Shown here piece by piece: positions 1 through 9,196 of a DNA stretch of 64,000 nucleotides. Both the position numbers and the translations under genes were made by a program. The notes beneath the pieces are model-generated. The model was not told where the DNA came from. It saw nothing but the letters and a program-made list of their open reading frames with translations, and ran no database searches. This DNA comes from Skermania piniformis (GTDB lineage Bacteria; Actinomycetota; Actinomycetes; Mycobacteriales; Mycobacteriaceae), in the NCBI RefSeq assembly GCF_019285775.1, contig NZ_CP079105.1, positions 1,550,001 to 1,614,000 of the forward strand, given 5' to 3'. Each line of letters starts with the position of its first letter. Within the stretch, counting starts at the first letter, position 1.

Positions 1-1455
1 CTGGCCGACATCCTCGGCGACACCTACGGGCTGATCGTCTACCAAGAGCAGATCATGTTCATCGCGCAGAAGGTGGCCGGCTACACGATGGGCCAGGCCG
101 ACGCGCTGCGTAAGGCGATGGGCAAGAAGAAGCTGGAGGTGTTGGAGAAGGAGTACGAGACCTTCCATGCCGGGATGACCGCGAACGGTTTCTCCGCCGC
201 CGCGATCAAGTCGCTGTGGGACGCGATCCTGCCCTTCGCCGGCTACGCTTTCAACAAGTCGCATGCCGCCGGTTACGGGCTGGTCTCCTACTGGACCGCT
301 TATCTGAAGGCGAACTACACCGCCGAGTACATGGCCGGCCTGCTCACCAGCGTCGGTGACGACAAGGACAAGGCGGCCGCCTACCTGGCCGACTGCCGTC
401 GCCTGGCGATCTCGGTGCTGCCGCCGGACGTCAACTCGTCCGAACACAACTTTGCCTCCGTCGGCAAGGACATCCGATTCGGCCTCGGCGCGGTGCGCAA
501 CGTCGGGTCCAATGTGGTCGCGGCGATCATCGCGGGCCGCCGCGAACACGGCGCGTTCACCGACTTCTCCGACTATCTGAACAAGATCGACGCACTGGCC
601 TGCACCAAGAAGGTGGCCGAATCACTGATCAAGGCCGGAGCCTTCGACTCGCTGGGGCATTCCCGAAAAGGTCTGCTGCTGGTGCATTCGGACGCGATCG
701 ACGCGGTGATGTCGACCAAGAAGGCCGAAGCGATGGGCCAGTTCGACCTGTTCGGTGGGGCGGACGCGGACGCGGATGTCACCTCGGTGTTCAACGTGAA
801 GGTGCCCGACGACGAGTGGGACAGCAAACACAAGCTCGCGCTGGAACGAGAGATGCTGGGGCTGTACGTATCCGGGCATCCGCTCAACGGTGTCGAGCAT
901 ATTCTCGCCGCGCAGGCCGACACGCAGATCCCGGCGATTCTGGCGGGTGACGTGCCGGATGGCACCCAGGTGACCGTCGGCGGCATCCTCGCCGCGGTGA
1001 ACCGGCGGATCAACAAGAACGGCCTGGCGTGGGCGTCGGCCCAGATCGAGGACCTGACCGGCGGGATCGAGGTGCTGTTCTTCCCGCAGGCCTATTCGGT
1101 GTTCGGGATGGATGTCACCGAAGATGCGGTAGTGCTGGTCAAGGCCCGGGTGTCGGTCCGCGACGATCGGATCTCGCTGATCGCCAACGATCTCGCGGTC
1201 CCGGATTTGTCTCAGGTCGGGGTGGCGAAGCCGCTCGCGGTGAGCATCCAGTCCCGGATGTGTACCCCGGACAAGGTCGGAGCGTTGAAGCGGGTCCTGG
1301 CCAGCCACCCCGGCACTGCGGACGTGCACCTGCGGCTGGTGTCGGGGGAGAAGACCACGATGCTCGAGCTCGATCGGAGCCTGCGGGTCACCCCCTCGTC
1401 GGCGCTGATGGGCGACCTGAAAGCGCTGCTGGGACCGTCGTGCCTGGCGAGTTAG
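1..1455 (+). CDS. dnaE1: DNA polymerase III alpha subunit, C-terminal part (5' end outside window)
   Basis: The replicative DNA polymerase catalytic subunit, acting at the fork with the beta clamp. The frame is open from base 1, so only the last 484 residues are present. It begins just before the conserved YQEQIM stretch at fragment residues 14-19 and continues through the helix-hairpin-helix region ([15 protein letters not shown]). An OB-fold follows at about residues 324-400 ([18 protein letters not shown]), then the tau-binding C-terminal domain. The polymerase aspartates lie upstream and are not visible. A dnaE1 identity rather than dnaE2 rests on synteny with the ilvA/tre/bio/nad/his block. 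Its stop overlaps the stop of the convergent monooxygenase gene by 3-4 bases. Confidence 0.95.
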   Translation: MADILGDTYGLIVYQEQIMFIAQKVAGYTMGQADALRKAMGKKKLEVLEKEYETFHAGMTANGFSAAAIKSLWDAILPFAGYAFNKSHAAGYGLVSYWTAYLKANYTAEYMAGLLTSVGDDKDKAAAYLADCRRLAISVLPPDVNSSEHNFASVGKDIRFGLGAVRNVGSNVVAAIIAGRREHGAFTDFSDYLNKIDALACTKKVAESLIKAGAFDSLGHSRKGLLLVHSDAIDAVMSTKKAEAMGQFDLFGGADADADVTSVFNVKVPDDEWDSKHKLALEREMLGLYVSGHPLNGVEHILAAQADTQIPAILAGDVPDGTQVTVGGILAAVNRRINKNGLAWASAQIEDLTGGIEVLFFPQAYSVFGMDVTEDAVVLVKARVSVRDDRISLIANDLAVPDLSQVGVAKPLAVSIQSRMCTPDKVGALKRVLASHPGTADVHLRLVSGEKTTMLELDRSLRVTPSSALMGDLKALLGPSCLAS

Positions 1456-2921
1456 TCGGCGCCGGAGAACTCGAGGACGCCGTCTTCGACCGGGGCGTTG
1501 CGTAGATACCGGATGTCGCGCGGGTAATCGTCGAGTGCCTTCCACGGCGCCCGGCGGCCCTGCCGCGGCATCACGGCGTCGCCGCGTCGGATGTAGCCGG
1601 AGCTGAGTGCCGCGCCCATGAGCGACTCGTCGGTGCGGTCCGCTGCAGCGATGTGCGCGACGAACCGGGTGTAACCCCGATCCCGCATCAGGTTCAACAC
1701 CCGACAGAAGTAGGCCGACGCAAGATCGGCCTTCAGCGTCCACGACGCATTGGTGTAGCCGAGCACGATCATCGCGTTCGGCACATCGCTGACCAGCGTG
1801 CCCTTGTAGAGCGTGGCATCGTGGGTCGCAACGTCGCGGCCGTCCACGACGATCCGCGCCCCGCCGAGCATCTGTACCTCCAGTCCGGTCGCGACGACGA
1901 CGATGTCGGCCGGCAGCTCCTCGCCGGATGCCAGCCGGATACCGTCCGCGGTGAATCGTTCGATCCGGTCGGTGACGATCGATGCGCGTCCGGAGCGCAG
2001 CGCGGCGAACAGGTCGCCGTTGGGCACCACGCAGAGCCGCTGATCCCACGGGTCGTAGCGCGGGGTGAAGTGCTTCATGTCGACCCGGCTGCCGACCTGA
2101 GCCCGCACCGCACGCAGCAGGATCTGCCGGGCCACGGCGGGTTGTGCGCGGGACAGCTTGTAGAACGCTTGTTGCAGCGCGATGTTGCGCGCTCGGCCGA
2201 GTCGGTAGGTGGCGGCCTTCGACATCCGGAGCCGGCGAAGTACCCCGGCCATCGGATCTGTCCGCGGCAGGCTGGCGATGTAGGTGGGCGAGCGCTGCAA
2301 CATCGTCACGTGTGCTGCATCCCGCGCCATCGCCGGCACCAAGGTGATCGCGGTTGCGCCGCTGCCGATCACGACGACCCGCCGGTCCCGATAGTCGAGA
2401 TCTGCCGGCCAGTGCTGCGGATGCACGATCTCGCCCGGAAAGTCGTGTTCCCCGGGAAAGTCGGGGCGGTAGCCGTGGTCGTAGTTGTAGTAGCCGGTGG
2501 CGCCGACCAGGAAGGTCGAGGTCCAGATCTCGGTGTCGCCGGTGGCTTCGTCTACGGCGGTGACCGTCCACTGTCCGGTGGCGCCGGACCACGACGCCTG
2601 CACTACTTTCCGGCCGAAATGGATCTTCTCGGTGATCCCGTACTCGTCCGCCGTATCGACGAGGTATCGGCGGATCTCCGCTCCGTCGGAGAGCACCGAC
2701 GTGCCGTGCCAGGGGCGGAATCCGTAACCGAAGGTGTACATATCGGAGTCGGATCGGATACCCGGGTAGCGGAACAGGTCCCATGTGCCGCCGATCGCGC
2801 GGCGGCGTTCGAGGAGCGCGAAGCTCCGCCCGGTGTCTTCGCGCAGCAGGTGGGCGGCCACATCGATGCCGGACAGCCCGGCGCCGACGATCAGAACATC
2901 GGTATGTCGTTCGCGGCTCAT
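1452..2921 (-). CDS. Flavin-containing monooxygenase, Baeyer-Villiger type
   Basis: A 489-residue FAD/NADPH monooxygenase. The N-terminal FAD Rossmann motif GAGLSG is at residues 13-18. The Baeyer-Villiger fingerprint FxGxxxHxxxW(P) is matched exactly by [12 protein letters not shown] near residues 159-170. A second dinucleotide motif GSGATA follows near residue 185. Such enzymes insert oxygen next to a ketone, or oxidise S or N atoms; the natural substrate cannot be read from the sequence. The ATG start at 2921 gives the expected short leader before the FAD motif. It is convergent with dnaE1, sharing the stop region, and lies 14 bases downstream of the TPR-protein gene on the same strand, so the two may be cotranscribed. 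Confidence 0.88.
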   Translation of the reverse strand: MSRERHTDVLIVGAGLSGIDVAAHLLREDTGRSFALLERRRAIGGTWDLFRYPGIRSDSDMYTFGYGFRPWHGTSVLSDGAEIRRYLVDTADEYGITEKIHFGRKVVQASWSGATGQWTVTAVDEATGDTEIWTSTFLVGATGYYNYDHGYRPDFPGEHDFPGEIVHPQHWPADLDYRDRRVVVIGSGATAITLVPAMARDAAHVTMLQRSPTYIASLPRTDPMAGVLRRLRMSKAATYRLGRARNIALQQAFYKLSRAQPAVARQILLRAVRAQVGSRVDMKHFTPRYDPWDQRLCVVPNGDLFAALRSGRASIVTDRIERFTADGIRLASGEELPADIVVVATGLEVQMLGGARIVVDGRDVATHDATLYKGTLVSDVPNAMIVLGYTNASWTLKADLASAYFCRVLNLMRDRGYTRFVAHIAAADRTDESLMGAALSSGYIRRGDAVMPRQGRRAPWKALDDYPRDIRYLRNAPVEDGVLEFSGAD

Positions 2922-2935
2922 CCGAGTCCTCCGGT

Positions 2936-4018
2936 TCAGGCGTCGCGGGTCGCACCGCCGACGTCATCGTTCGACCGAAGGATAGCCGTGCGGTCGCTCC
3001 AGAGCCGGCCGTACCGGCGTTCCATCAGCTCGAAGTAGCGATCCAGGGCGATCCGCCGTCCGTCCGGCATCCGAACTCGGGGCCCGGCGGTCATCGTCAG
3101 GTGTGCGCCGGCGATCAGCCGTCGTGGGCCGGTCGCGCCCGGATATCGGACGCCGACGGCCGGGATCGGTCGGGTTGCCGGGGCGGTCGAGCGGGCCGGC
3201 CGACCGAAATTGATGTCGACCTCCACCAGTTCGGCCACCAGGTGCCGATCACCGAGTCGGTGCGCCCAGGCGAACACTTCTACCATCTCCTGCTCGACGG
3301 TGGCCGACCAGCGCATCCGGGTCTGCGACGCCGGAACTGGAACCGTTGGGAATCGAGGTAGAGCACCGCCGGGATCGCGACATCCAGTGCGGTGCGCAGT
3401 GTCCAGCCCCAGTTGCTCGAAGCTGTCCAAGGCGACCAGATAGCGCCGGACCGCCTCATCGGTCCGGCCGGCGGTTGCGGCGGTCGCTGCCAACGCGGCC
3501 GCGCACGCCGCGGTCTTGTCGTCCGCGCCGAGCCTGGGGAACGTCGTGAGCAGCCGCGTCAGCGCCGGTGGGGTCGACTCCGCCGTGCCGGCATCGCCGC
3601 CACGGAGCCGGGCCTCGGCCTCGGTCAACAGCTCGGCCAGCGCCAACCAACAGTGCGTTATCCGTTCGCCCGCCTCGGGTGGATACCGCTCCAGGGCGGC
3701 ACGATAGAGCGATTCCGCGGTGGCATGGCGACCACGTTCTGCGTCGATCCTGGCCGCCCCGCCGATGCAATCTGCGGTTCCGGCCGCGTCGTGCACCGAC
3801 TCGTAGATCGTCCGGGCGGCGAGATATCCGGCACTCGACTCCGCGTATTCACCGAGTCGGGCGTACACCCGGGCCAGGCCCAGCAGCGCGTGGGCGCGCG
3901 CACGTCCCGCGTCGGCCTGGTTTGCTGTAAAGTTGCCAGCTCGATAAAGATCGTCGGCATCGGCGTAGCGAGCGCCGGAGAACGCGGCGTCGCCGGCACG
4001 GCTGTACGCGTCGGCCAT
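2936..4018 (-). CDS. Tetratricopeptide-repeat protein of unknown function
   Basis: A 360-residue protein, not assigned to a characterised family. The first ~200 residues read as helical TPR-like repeats: alternating Ala/Leu/Tyr-rich helices such as ARAHALLGLARVYARLGEY, then AESLYRAALERYP, then DEAVRRYLVALDSFEQLG. The C-terminal ~150 residues are Pro/Arg-rich with no recognised domain. The start is placed at the ATG at 4018 (MADAYSRAG) because the open frame further upstream would run into ilvA. No signal peptide or membrane segment is seen. It is divergent from ilvA with only ~40 bases between starts and sits upstream of the monooxygenase gene. TPRs suggest a protein-protein scaffold; the partner is unknown. 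Confidence 0.7.
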   Translation of the reverse strand: MADAYSRAGDAAFSGARYADADDLYRAGNFTANQADAGRARAHALLGLARVYARLGEYAESSAGYLAARTIYESVHDAAGTADCIGGAARIDAERGRHATAESLYRAALERYPPEAGERITHCWLALAELLTEAEARLRGGDAGTAESTPPALTRLLTTFPRLGADDKTAACAAALAATAATAGRTDEAVRRYLVALDSFEQLGLDTAHRTGCRDPGGALPRFPTVPVPASQTRMRWSATVEQEMVEVFAWAHRLGDRHLVAELVEVDINFGRPARSTAPATRPIPAVGVRYPGATGPRRLIAGAHLTMTAGPRVRMPDGRRIALDRYFELMERRYGRLWSDRTAILRSNDDVGGATRDA

Positions 4019-4058
4019 GTCGACCCTCCGCACGAGACGAAGAGACGTGGGTGGCAGC

Positions 4059-5366
4059 ATGATCGAGGTGTCCACTGCACCGAAACCGCTGCTCTGCGCC
4101 GCCGACGTCGACGCGGCGGCGACGCGAATCGCCGATGTGGTCCAGCCCACTCCGTTACACATCAGCGACCGGTTGTCCGCGCTCACCGGCGCCGAGGTCT
4201 ACCTCAAACGGGAGGACCTCCAGGTGGTTCGCAGCTACAAGATTCGCGGTGCGTACAACCTGATGGTGCAGTTGTCCGCGGCCGAGCGCGCGGGCGGGGT
4301 GGTCGCAGCGAGCGCCGGAAATCACGCTCAGGGAGTAGCTTTCGCCTGCGCCGGGATGCAGATCCGCGGCCGGATCTACGTCCCGGCCAGTACCCCCAAA
4401 CAGAAGCGGGACCGGATTCGGGTGCACGGTCGGGACCTGGTCGAGGTGATCGCGGTCGGCGACACCTATGATGCGGCCGCGGCCGCGGCGGCGGCAGATG
4501 TGGCGCGGACCGGGGCGACGATGGTGCCGCCGTTCGACGATCCGCGTACTGCCGCCGGCCAGGGCACGGTTGCGGCAGAGTTGCTGAACCAGTTGGACGC
4601 GCCGCCGGACCTGGTGGTGATCCCGGTCGGCGGCGGCGGTTGCCTCGCCGGCATGGCAACGTATCTGCGCGAGCGTTCGCCGCAGACGGCGATCGTCGGC
4701 GCGGAACCGGCCGGGGCCGCGTCGTTGACGGCGGCGCTGATCGATCGGGGCCCGGTCACGCTCGCCGAGATCGATCGGTTCGTCGACGGTGCCGCAGTGC
4801 GCCGGATCGGTGACCTGCCCTATGCGGTGGCCGCCGGTTTGGGTGCGCGCCCGGTCGCCCGGGCGACCCCGATCGCGGGCGGGTTCGACGTCGTGCATGT
4901 CGACGAGGGTGCGATCTGCACCGCGATCCTCGAGCTCTACCAGAACGAGGGGATCATCGCCGAGCCCGCAGGAGCGCTGTCGGTGGCGGCATTGCCGAAC
5001 ATCGCGGTGCCGGCCGGTGCGCGGGTGGTGTGCCTGGTCTCCGGCGGCAACAACGACGTATCCCGGTACGGCGAGATTCTGGAGCGATCCCTCGTCCATC
5101 AGGGACTCAAACATTATTTCCTGGTCGACTTCCCACAGGAGCCGGGCGCATTACGTCGTTTCCTGGACGAGGTACTCGGCCCGGACGACGACATCGCCCT
5201 GTTCGAGTACGTCAAGCGGAACAATCGCGAGACCGGCGCTGCGTTGGTCGGTATCGAGATCAGTACCGCGGCGAGCCTGTCCGGCCTGCTCGATCGGATG
5301 AGCCGGTCGCGGCTACGCACCGAGCGACTCGAACCGGGGTCACCGGCCTACCGGTACCTCACCTGA
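4059..5366 (+). CDS. ilvA: Threonine ammonia-lyase (threonine deaminase)
   Basis: Converts L-threonine to 2-oxobutanoate and ammonia, the first step of isoleucine synthesis. The protein is 435 residues, usual for actinobacterial IlvA. The PLP lysine lies in RSYKIRGAYN near residue 60, the substrate loop in SAGNHAQG near residue 85, and the glycine-rich phosphate-binding loop VGGGG near residue 190. A C-terminal ACT-like regulatory domain begins near residue 350 (HYFLVDFPQEPGALRRFL), so feedback inhibition by isoleucine is expected. The ATG at 4059 is preferred over the in-frame ATG at 4017, which adds a non-conserved arginine-rich stretch. Its 3' end overlaps the convergent treZ gene by 19 bases. 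Confidence 0.95.
   Translation: MIEVSTAPKPLLCAADVDAAATRIADVVQPTPLHISDRLSALTGAEVYLKREDLQVVRSYKIRGAYNLMVQLSAAERAGGVVAASAGNHAQGVAFACAGMQIRGRIYVPASTPKQKRDRIRVHGRDLVEVIAVGDTYDAAAAAAAADVARTGATMVPPFDDPRTAAGQGTVAAELLNQLDAPPDLVVIPVGGGGCLAGMATYLRERSPQTAIVGAEPAGAASLTAALIDRGPVTLAEIDRFVDGAAVRRIGDLPYAVAAGLGARPVARATPIAGGFDVVHVDEGAICTAILELYQNEGIIAEPAGALSVAALPNIAVPAGARVVCLVSGGNNDVSRYGEILERSLVHQGLKHYFLVDFPQEPGALRRFLDEVLGPDDDIALFEYVKRNNRETGAALVGIEISTAASLSGLLDRMSRSRLRTERLEPGSPAYRYLT
5338..5358. terminator. Possible weak bidirectional hairpin at ilvA/treZ ends
   Basis: An imperfect inverted repeat, GGTcACCGG - CCTA - CCGGTACC, sits exactly where the convergent ilvA and treZ genes overlap. It has a 5-bp stem, one bulge, then 3 bp more, and no T-tract. 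It could serve both transcripts, but the stem is short and lies within coding sequence. Confidence 0.3.
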
Positions 5367-7084
5367 TCGGCGGTATCCAGCACGGCGAAGCAGTGCCCGG
5401 CGAGCACCGTGCCCGAGTCGGTGTCGGTCGGCGGCTGCCAGGCGAGCAGCACCGTCCCGGAGGTCGGGATGCAGACCGGGTCTGCAGCCAGATTGCCCAG
5501 CACGCGCAGCGGGCCCCGATGCACCACGATCCAGCCTGCCTGCTCGTCGTAGTCGACTCCGACATCGGTCAGCCAGGGATCGCTCAACTCGGCACGGTCG
5601 CGGCGCAGCCGGATCAGGTCCCGGTAGCAGGCGAGCAGCCGGGCGTGCCAACCCGTGTTCGGCTCGGCCCAGTCCAGCTTGCTGCGGAGGAAGGTTGCCG
5701 GGTCCTGTGGGTCGGGCACGTCCGCGGTGGCCCAGCCGTGTGCGGCGAACTCGCGCCGACGCCCGTCGGCGGTGGCCCGGGCCAGCTCGGGTTCCGGATG
5801 TGCGGTGAAGAACTGGAACGGTGTGCCCGCACCCCACTCCTCGCCCATGAACAGCATCGGGGTGTACGGCGAGGTCAGCACCAGCGCCGCGCGCAGCGCG
5901 AGCTGCCCCGGGGTGAGGTAGTGCGACGGCCGGTCGCCGATCGCGCGATTGCCCACCTGGTCGTGGGTGCAGGTGTAGCCGATCAACGAGCTGCCCGGAA
6001 TGCGCTCGGTGTCCAGTTTCCGGCCGTGCCGCCGGCCGCGAAAGCTGGACCAGGTGCCGGCATGGAAGAACCCTTGCTGCAACGTGGTCGCCAGGCAGTG
6101 CAGCGATCCGAAGTCGGCGTAATAGCCCTGGCGTTCGCCGGAGACGGCGGCGTGCACGGCGTGATGCAGGTCGTCGTTCCACTGTGCGGTCAGACCGAAG
6201 CCGCCCGCGCTGCGGTCGGTGATCAGTCGGGGGTCGTTCAGGTCGCTCTCCGCGATCAGTGCGAGCGGACGGCGCAGGTGCGCGGACAGCCGAGCGGTCG
6301 CCACCGCCAGTTCCTCGAGCAGGTGTACCGCGGTGTGGTCGACGAGGGCGTGCACCGCGTCCAGCCGCAGCCCGTCCAGGTGGAACTCGTCGAACCAGCG
6401 CAGTGCGTTGTCGACGATGTATCGACGCACCTCGGTCGAGTCCGCGCCGGCGAGGTTGAGCGTGGCACCCCAGGTGTTGCGGCCGTCGGTGAGGTAGGGG
6501 CCGAATCGGTCGAGGTAGTTGCCGGAGGGGCCGAGATGGTTGTAGACGACGTCGAGCAACACTGCCAGTCCGCGCGCGTGACAGGCGTCGACGAAGCGGA
6601 CCAGGCCGTCCGGACCGCCGTAACCTTCGTGCACCGCGTACCAGAGCACGCCGTCGTAGCCCCAGTTGTGGGTGCCGTTGAAGGCATTCACCGGCATCAG
6701 TTCGACGAACGTGACGCCGAGACCGACCAGGTGATCCAGCCGGTCGATCGCGGCATCGAAGGTGCCGGCGGGGGTGAAGGTGCCGATATGCAGCTCGTAG
6801 AGCAGCCCGCCGGCCAGTTGGCGTCCGGTCCAGCCGCGGTCGGTCCAGCCGGCCGGATCGACGGTGTGTCGTTGCGAACGGCCGTGCACCCCGTCCGGCT
6901 GCCGGGGCGAGCGGGGGTCCGGCAACAAGGTCCCGTCGACGAGGAAGCCGTAGCGGGCGTCGGGCGCGGTGGGCACGTCGGCGCGCCACCAGCCGTCGTC
7001 GTGCCGCTGCATCGGATGTACAGCACCGGCGACATCGAGCCGGACCCGGTCCGGGATCGGTGCCCAAACCTCGAAGACGGTCAT
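5348..7084 (-). CDS. treZ: Malto-oligosyltrehalose trehalohydrolase
   Basis: Releases trehalose from the maltooligosyl-trehalose made by TreY, the last step of the glycogen-to-trehalose (TreXYZ) route. It is 578 residues with an N-terminal carbohydrate-binding-like domain (VFEVWAPIPDRVRLDV) and a GH13 barrel. Visible GH13 motifs: DVVYNHLG, GLRLDAVHAL (nucleophile Asp near residue 240), LIAESDLN (acid/base Glu near 277) and THDQVGNRA. The ATG at 7084 was chosen because the domain begins immediately after it; the longer open frame upstream is antisense to the GGDEF-EAL gene. Unlike the M. tuberculosis order, treZ is separated from treY-treX by about 6 kb containing five other genes. Confidence 0.94.
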   Translation of the reverse strand: MTVFEVWAPIPDRVRLDVAGAVHPMQRHDDGWWRADVPTAPDARYGFLVDGTLLPDPRSPRQPDGVHGRSQRHTVDPAGWTDRGWTGRQLAGGLLYELHIGTFTPAGTFDAAIDRLDHLVGLGVTFVELMPVNAFNGTHNWGYDGVLWYAVHEGYGGPDGLVRFVDACHARGLAVLLDVVYNHLGPSGNYLDRFGPYLTDGRNTWGATLNLAGADSTEVRRYIVDNALRWFDEFHLDGLRLDAVHALVDHTAVHLLEELAVATARLSAHLRRPLALIAESDLNDPRLITDRSAGGFGLTAQWNDDLHHAVHAAVSGERQGYYADFGSLHCLATTLQQGFFHAGTWSSFRGRRHGRKLDTERIPGSSLIGYTCTHDQVGNRAIGDRPSHYLTPGQLALRAALVLTSPYTPMLFMGEEWGAGTPFQFFTAHPEPELARATADGRRREFAAHGWATADVPDPQDPATFLRSKLDWAEPNTGWHARLLACYRDLIRLRRDRAELSDPWLTDVGVDYDEQAGWIVVHRGPLRVLGNLAADPVCIPTSGTVLLAWQPPTDTDSGTVLAGHCFAVLDTADQVRYR

Positions 7085-7116
7085 CGCGCCAGCATGCCGG
7101 AATCGGCGGCGGCGGT

Positions 7117-9075
7117 TCAGCCCGGCGCGCTGGGCACCGCGGTGCGGCGCTTGCTGTCCACGTACCGGGCCAACCAGGTGGCGAGCTGGTCGCGGTCCAG
7201 CGGCGGCGAGATGTAGTAGCCCTGGGCTTCGTCGCAGCCGAGTTCGGTGAGCGCGATCATCGTCGCCGAGTCCTCGATCCCCTCGGCCACCACCCGCAAC
7301 CCGACCGTGTGGCCGAGCTGGATCGTCGCCGCCACGATCGCCGCGCCGTTGCGGGTGATCGCCGCTTCGGTGAACTCGCGATCGATCTTCAGTTCGTCGA
7401 GCGGCAGCACCATCAGCCGCGACATCGACGAGTACCCGGTGCCGAAGTCGTCGATCGAGGTCAGGACGCCGGCGGTGCGCAGCCGGGCCATGACCGCAGC
7501 GGCGCGATCGGTGTCCTGGATGACGTCGCCCTCGGTGACCTCGAGGCTGAGTACACCGGGCGGGCAGGAGAACTCGCGCAGGAACACCGTCACCCGGTCC
7601 ACCAGGTCGTCCACCAGCATGGAGCCGGGGATGTTCACCGCGATCGGACAGTGGTATCCGGCCGAGCGCCAGGCTTCGCACTGGGCCAGCGCGCTGCGCA
7701 GCACCCATTCGTTCAACGGCCAGATCACGTCGGCATGCTCGGCCACCGGCAGGAATTCCGACGGCGGGAGCAGCCCCCGCTGCGGATGCTGCCAGCGCAC
7801 CAGCACCTCGACCCCGACGAACTCGCCGGTGCCGAGCCGGACCTTCGGCTGGTAGCGGAGCACCAGTTCGTTCCGCGGGATCGCCCGGCGCAGCTCGCTG
7901 AGCAGGGTCATCCGGCCGGACAGGCTTTCCCCGTCACCCGGTCGGTAGCAGGCGACGCCGAGCTTCTCGCGTTTGGCCGTGTACATGGCGATATCGGCGT
8001 ACCGCATCACCAGGTCGGCCGTGTCACCGTGGTCGGGGAACACGGCGGCGCCGATGCTGGCCTCCACCGGAACCTCCATCCCCTCCAGATCGGCCGGCCG
8101 GTTCAGCGCTTCCCGAATCCGGGCCGCGGAGGTCATCGCCTGATCGGCGTTTTCGGTCGAGGGGAGCAAGACCGCGAACTCGTCGCCGCCGAGCCGCGCT
8201 ACCAGGTCGTTCGAGCCGACCGCCCCGAGCAGCCGGTGGGCCACCTCCCGCAGCAGCAGATCGCCGTGGTGGTGGCCGAGGGTGTCGTTCACCTCTTTGA
8301 ACCGGTCCAGATCCAGCATCAGCAGTGCGCCCGGGCTGGTCGATTCGATCGCGTCCTCCAGCTTTTCCAGCAGCCTGGTCCGGTTGGCGGTACCGGTGAG
8401 TCCGTCGTGCCGGGCGCGGTGCCGGTCGCGGACTGCTTGCCGTTCGATCCGCCGCTGGTAGTTCACCAGAATCAGCCCGGACAAGGCCAGCAAGGCGAGA
8501 TCGATCGCAACCAAGCCGGTTTCGGCGTTGCGCAGCCGTGCGTTGCGTTGCACTGCACGGTCGATCAGTTCGGTGAGGTCGTAGTGCTTGCGGCTGGCGT
8601 TGGACACCGCCTGTTTGCGGACCGACGACGCGCCGAGGCCGGCCTCGGCGGCCTTCAGCCGGACCTGGTTGTCGTCGCCGGCCGCGCCGGCGGCGAGCAA
8701 CTGTCGGACCGACTTGGTGTAGCTGGCGTAGGCGCCGGCGACGATGTCGGCCTCGGCCCGGTCCCGGTCGTTACCGTTGCGGCGGAGCCAGTCGAGGTCG
8801 TCGCCCGCCGAATCGACCGCCGAGCGGAGCGGTTGCAGGCTGATCGACCGATTCGCGATCAGGTAGTCGGTGAGCGCTTCGTACTCGGTGTTGACGTGCA
8901 ATATCACGTGGGTCCAGTGGTTTCCGATCGAATCCATCCGCCGGACGGCGTCGCTGGTCTGCGAGGTGGTGCGGGTGGCCCACAAGGCAACGGCGGCGAG
9001 CAACGCCAAGCCGACGGTCAGTCCCACGATGGCCAGCCGGGCGACGACACGCGACTGCAGTATTCGGCCGAACAC
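7117..9075 (-). CDS. Membrane-bound GGDEF-EAL protein (cyclic di-GMP turnover)
   Basis: A 652-residue sensor. There is a short N-terminus, a membrane helix near residues 12-32 and an extracytoplasmic helical sensor of about 150 residues. A second membrane helix follows (GLVAIDLALLALSGLILV), then a GGDEF domain with intact LGGDEFA near residue 295 and a C-terminal EAL domain. The EAL signature reads EVL (EVLVRWQHP near residue 423), a common functional variant. SIDDFGTGYSS and VAEGIEDSA loops are present, so both synthesis and hydrolysis are possible. The start is the GTG at 9075, preceded by an excellent GGAGG five bases upstream; an upstream TTG at 9117 has no such site. It is divergent from a secreted binding-type lipoprotein that may be its ligand sensor. 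Confidence 0.9.
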   Translation of the reverse strand: MFGRILQSRVVARLAIVGLTVGLALLAAVALWATRTTSQTSDAVRRMDSIGNHWTHVILHVNTEYEALTDYLIANRSISLQPLRSAVDSAGDDLDWLRRNGNDRDRAEADIVAGAYASYTKSVRQLLAAGAAGDDNQVRLKAAEAGLGASSVRKQAVSNASRKHYDLTELIDRAVQRNARLRNAETGLVAIDLALLALSGLILVNYQRRIERQAVRDRHRARHDGLTGTANRTRLLEKLEDAIESTSPGALLMLDLDRFKEVNDTLGHHHGDLLLREVAHRLLGAVGSNDLVARLGGDEFAVLLPSTENADQAMTSAARIREALNRPADLEGMEVPVEASIGAAVFPDHGDTADLVMRYADIAMYTAKREKLGVACYRPGDGESLSGRMTLLSELRRAIPRNELVLRYQPKVRLGTGEFVGVEVLVRWQHPQRGLLPPSEFLPVAEHADVIWPLNEWVLRSALAQCEAWRSAGYHCPIAVNIPGSMLVDDLVDRVTVFLREFSCPPGVLSLEVTEGDVIQDTDRAAAVMARLRTAGVLTSIDDFGTGYSSMSRLMVLPLDELKIDREFTEAAITRNGAAIVAATIQLGHTVGLRVVAEGIEDSATMIALTELGCDEAQGYYISPPLDRDQLATWLARYVDSKRRTAVPSAPG

Positions 9076-9181
9076 AGCGTCCTCCGCTTCGCCAGATGTC
9101 CAGGAAACTCCGGGCAACTACCGTGTGCGCATTCTTGACAACTCTCGCCATGGCTACCAGAAGTCCGGATCGTGTCCGCAT

Positions 9182-9196
9182 TACCATGCAGATGTG
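9182..9196 (+). promoter_or_regulatory. Candidate -10 element with leaderless GTG
   Basis: TACCAT at 9182-9187 is followed by six bases and the GTG start at 9194, the spacing expected when transcription begins at the start codon. No ribosome-binding site precedes the GTG. The 118-base region between the two divergent starts also holds a TTGACA at 9135-9140, too far away to pair with this -10. Confidence 0.4.

Noticed and set aside
5030-9138. Two long plus-strand open frames (about 700 codons each) opposite treZ and the GGDEF-EAL gene
   Set aside because: Their translations are typical low-complexity antisense products rich in Arg, Val, Gln and Gly, while the minus strand encodes full conserved domains.
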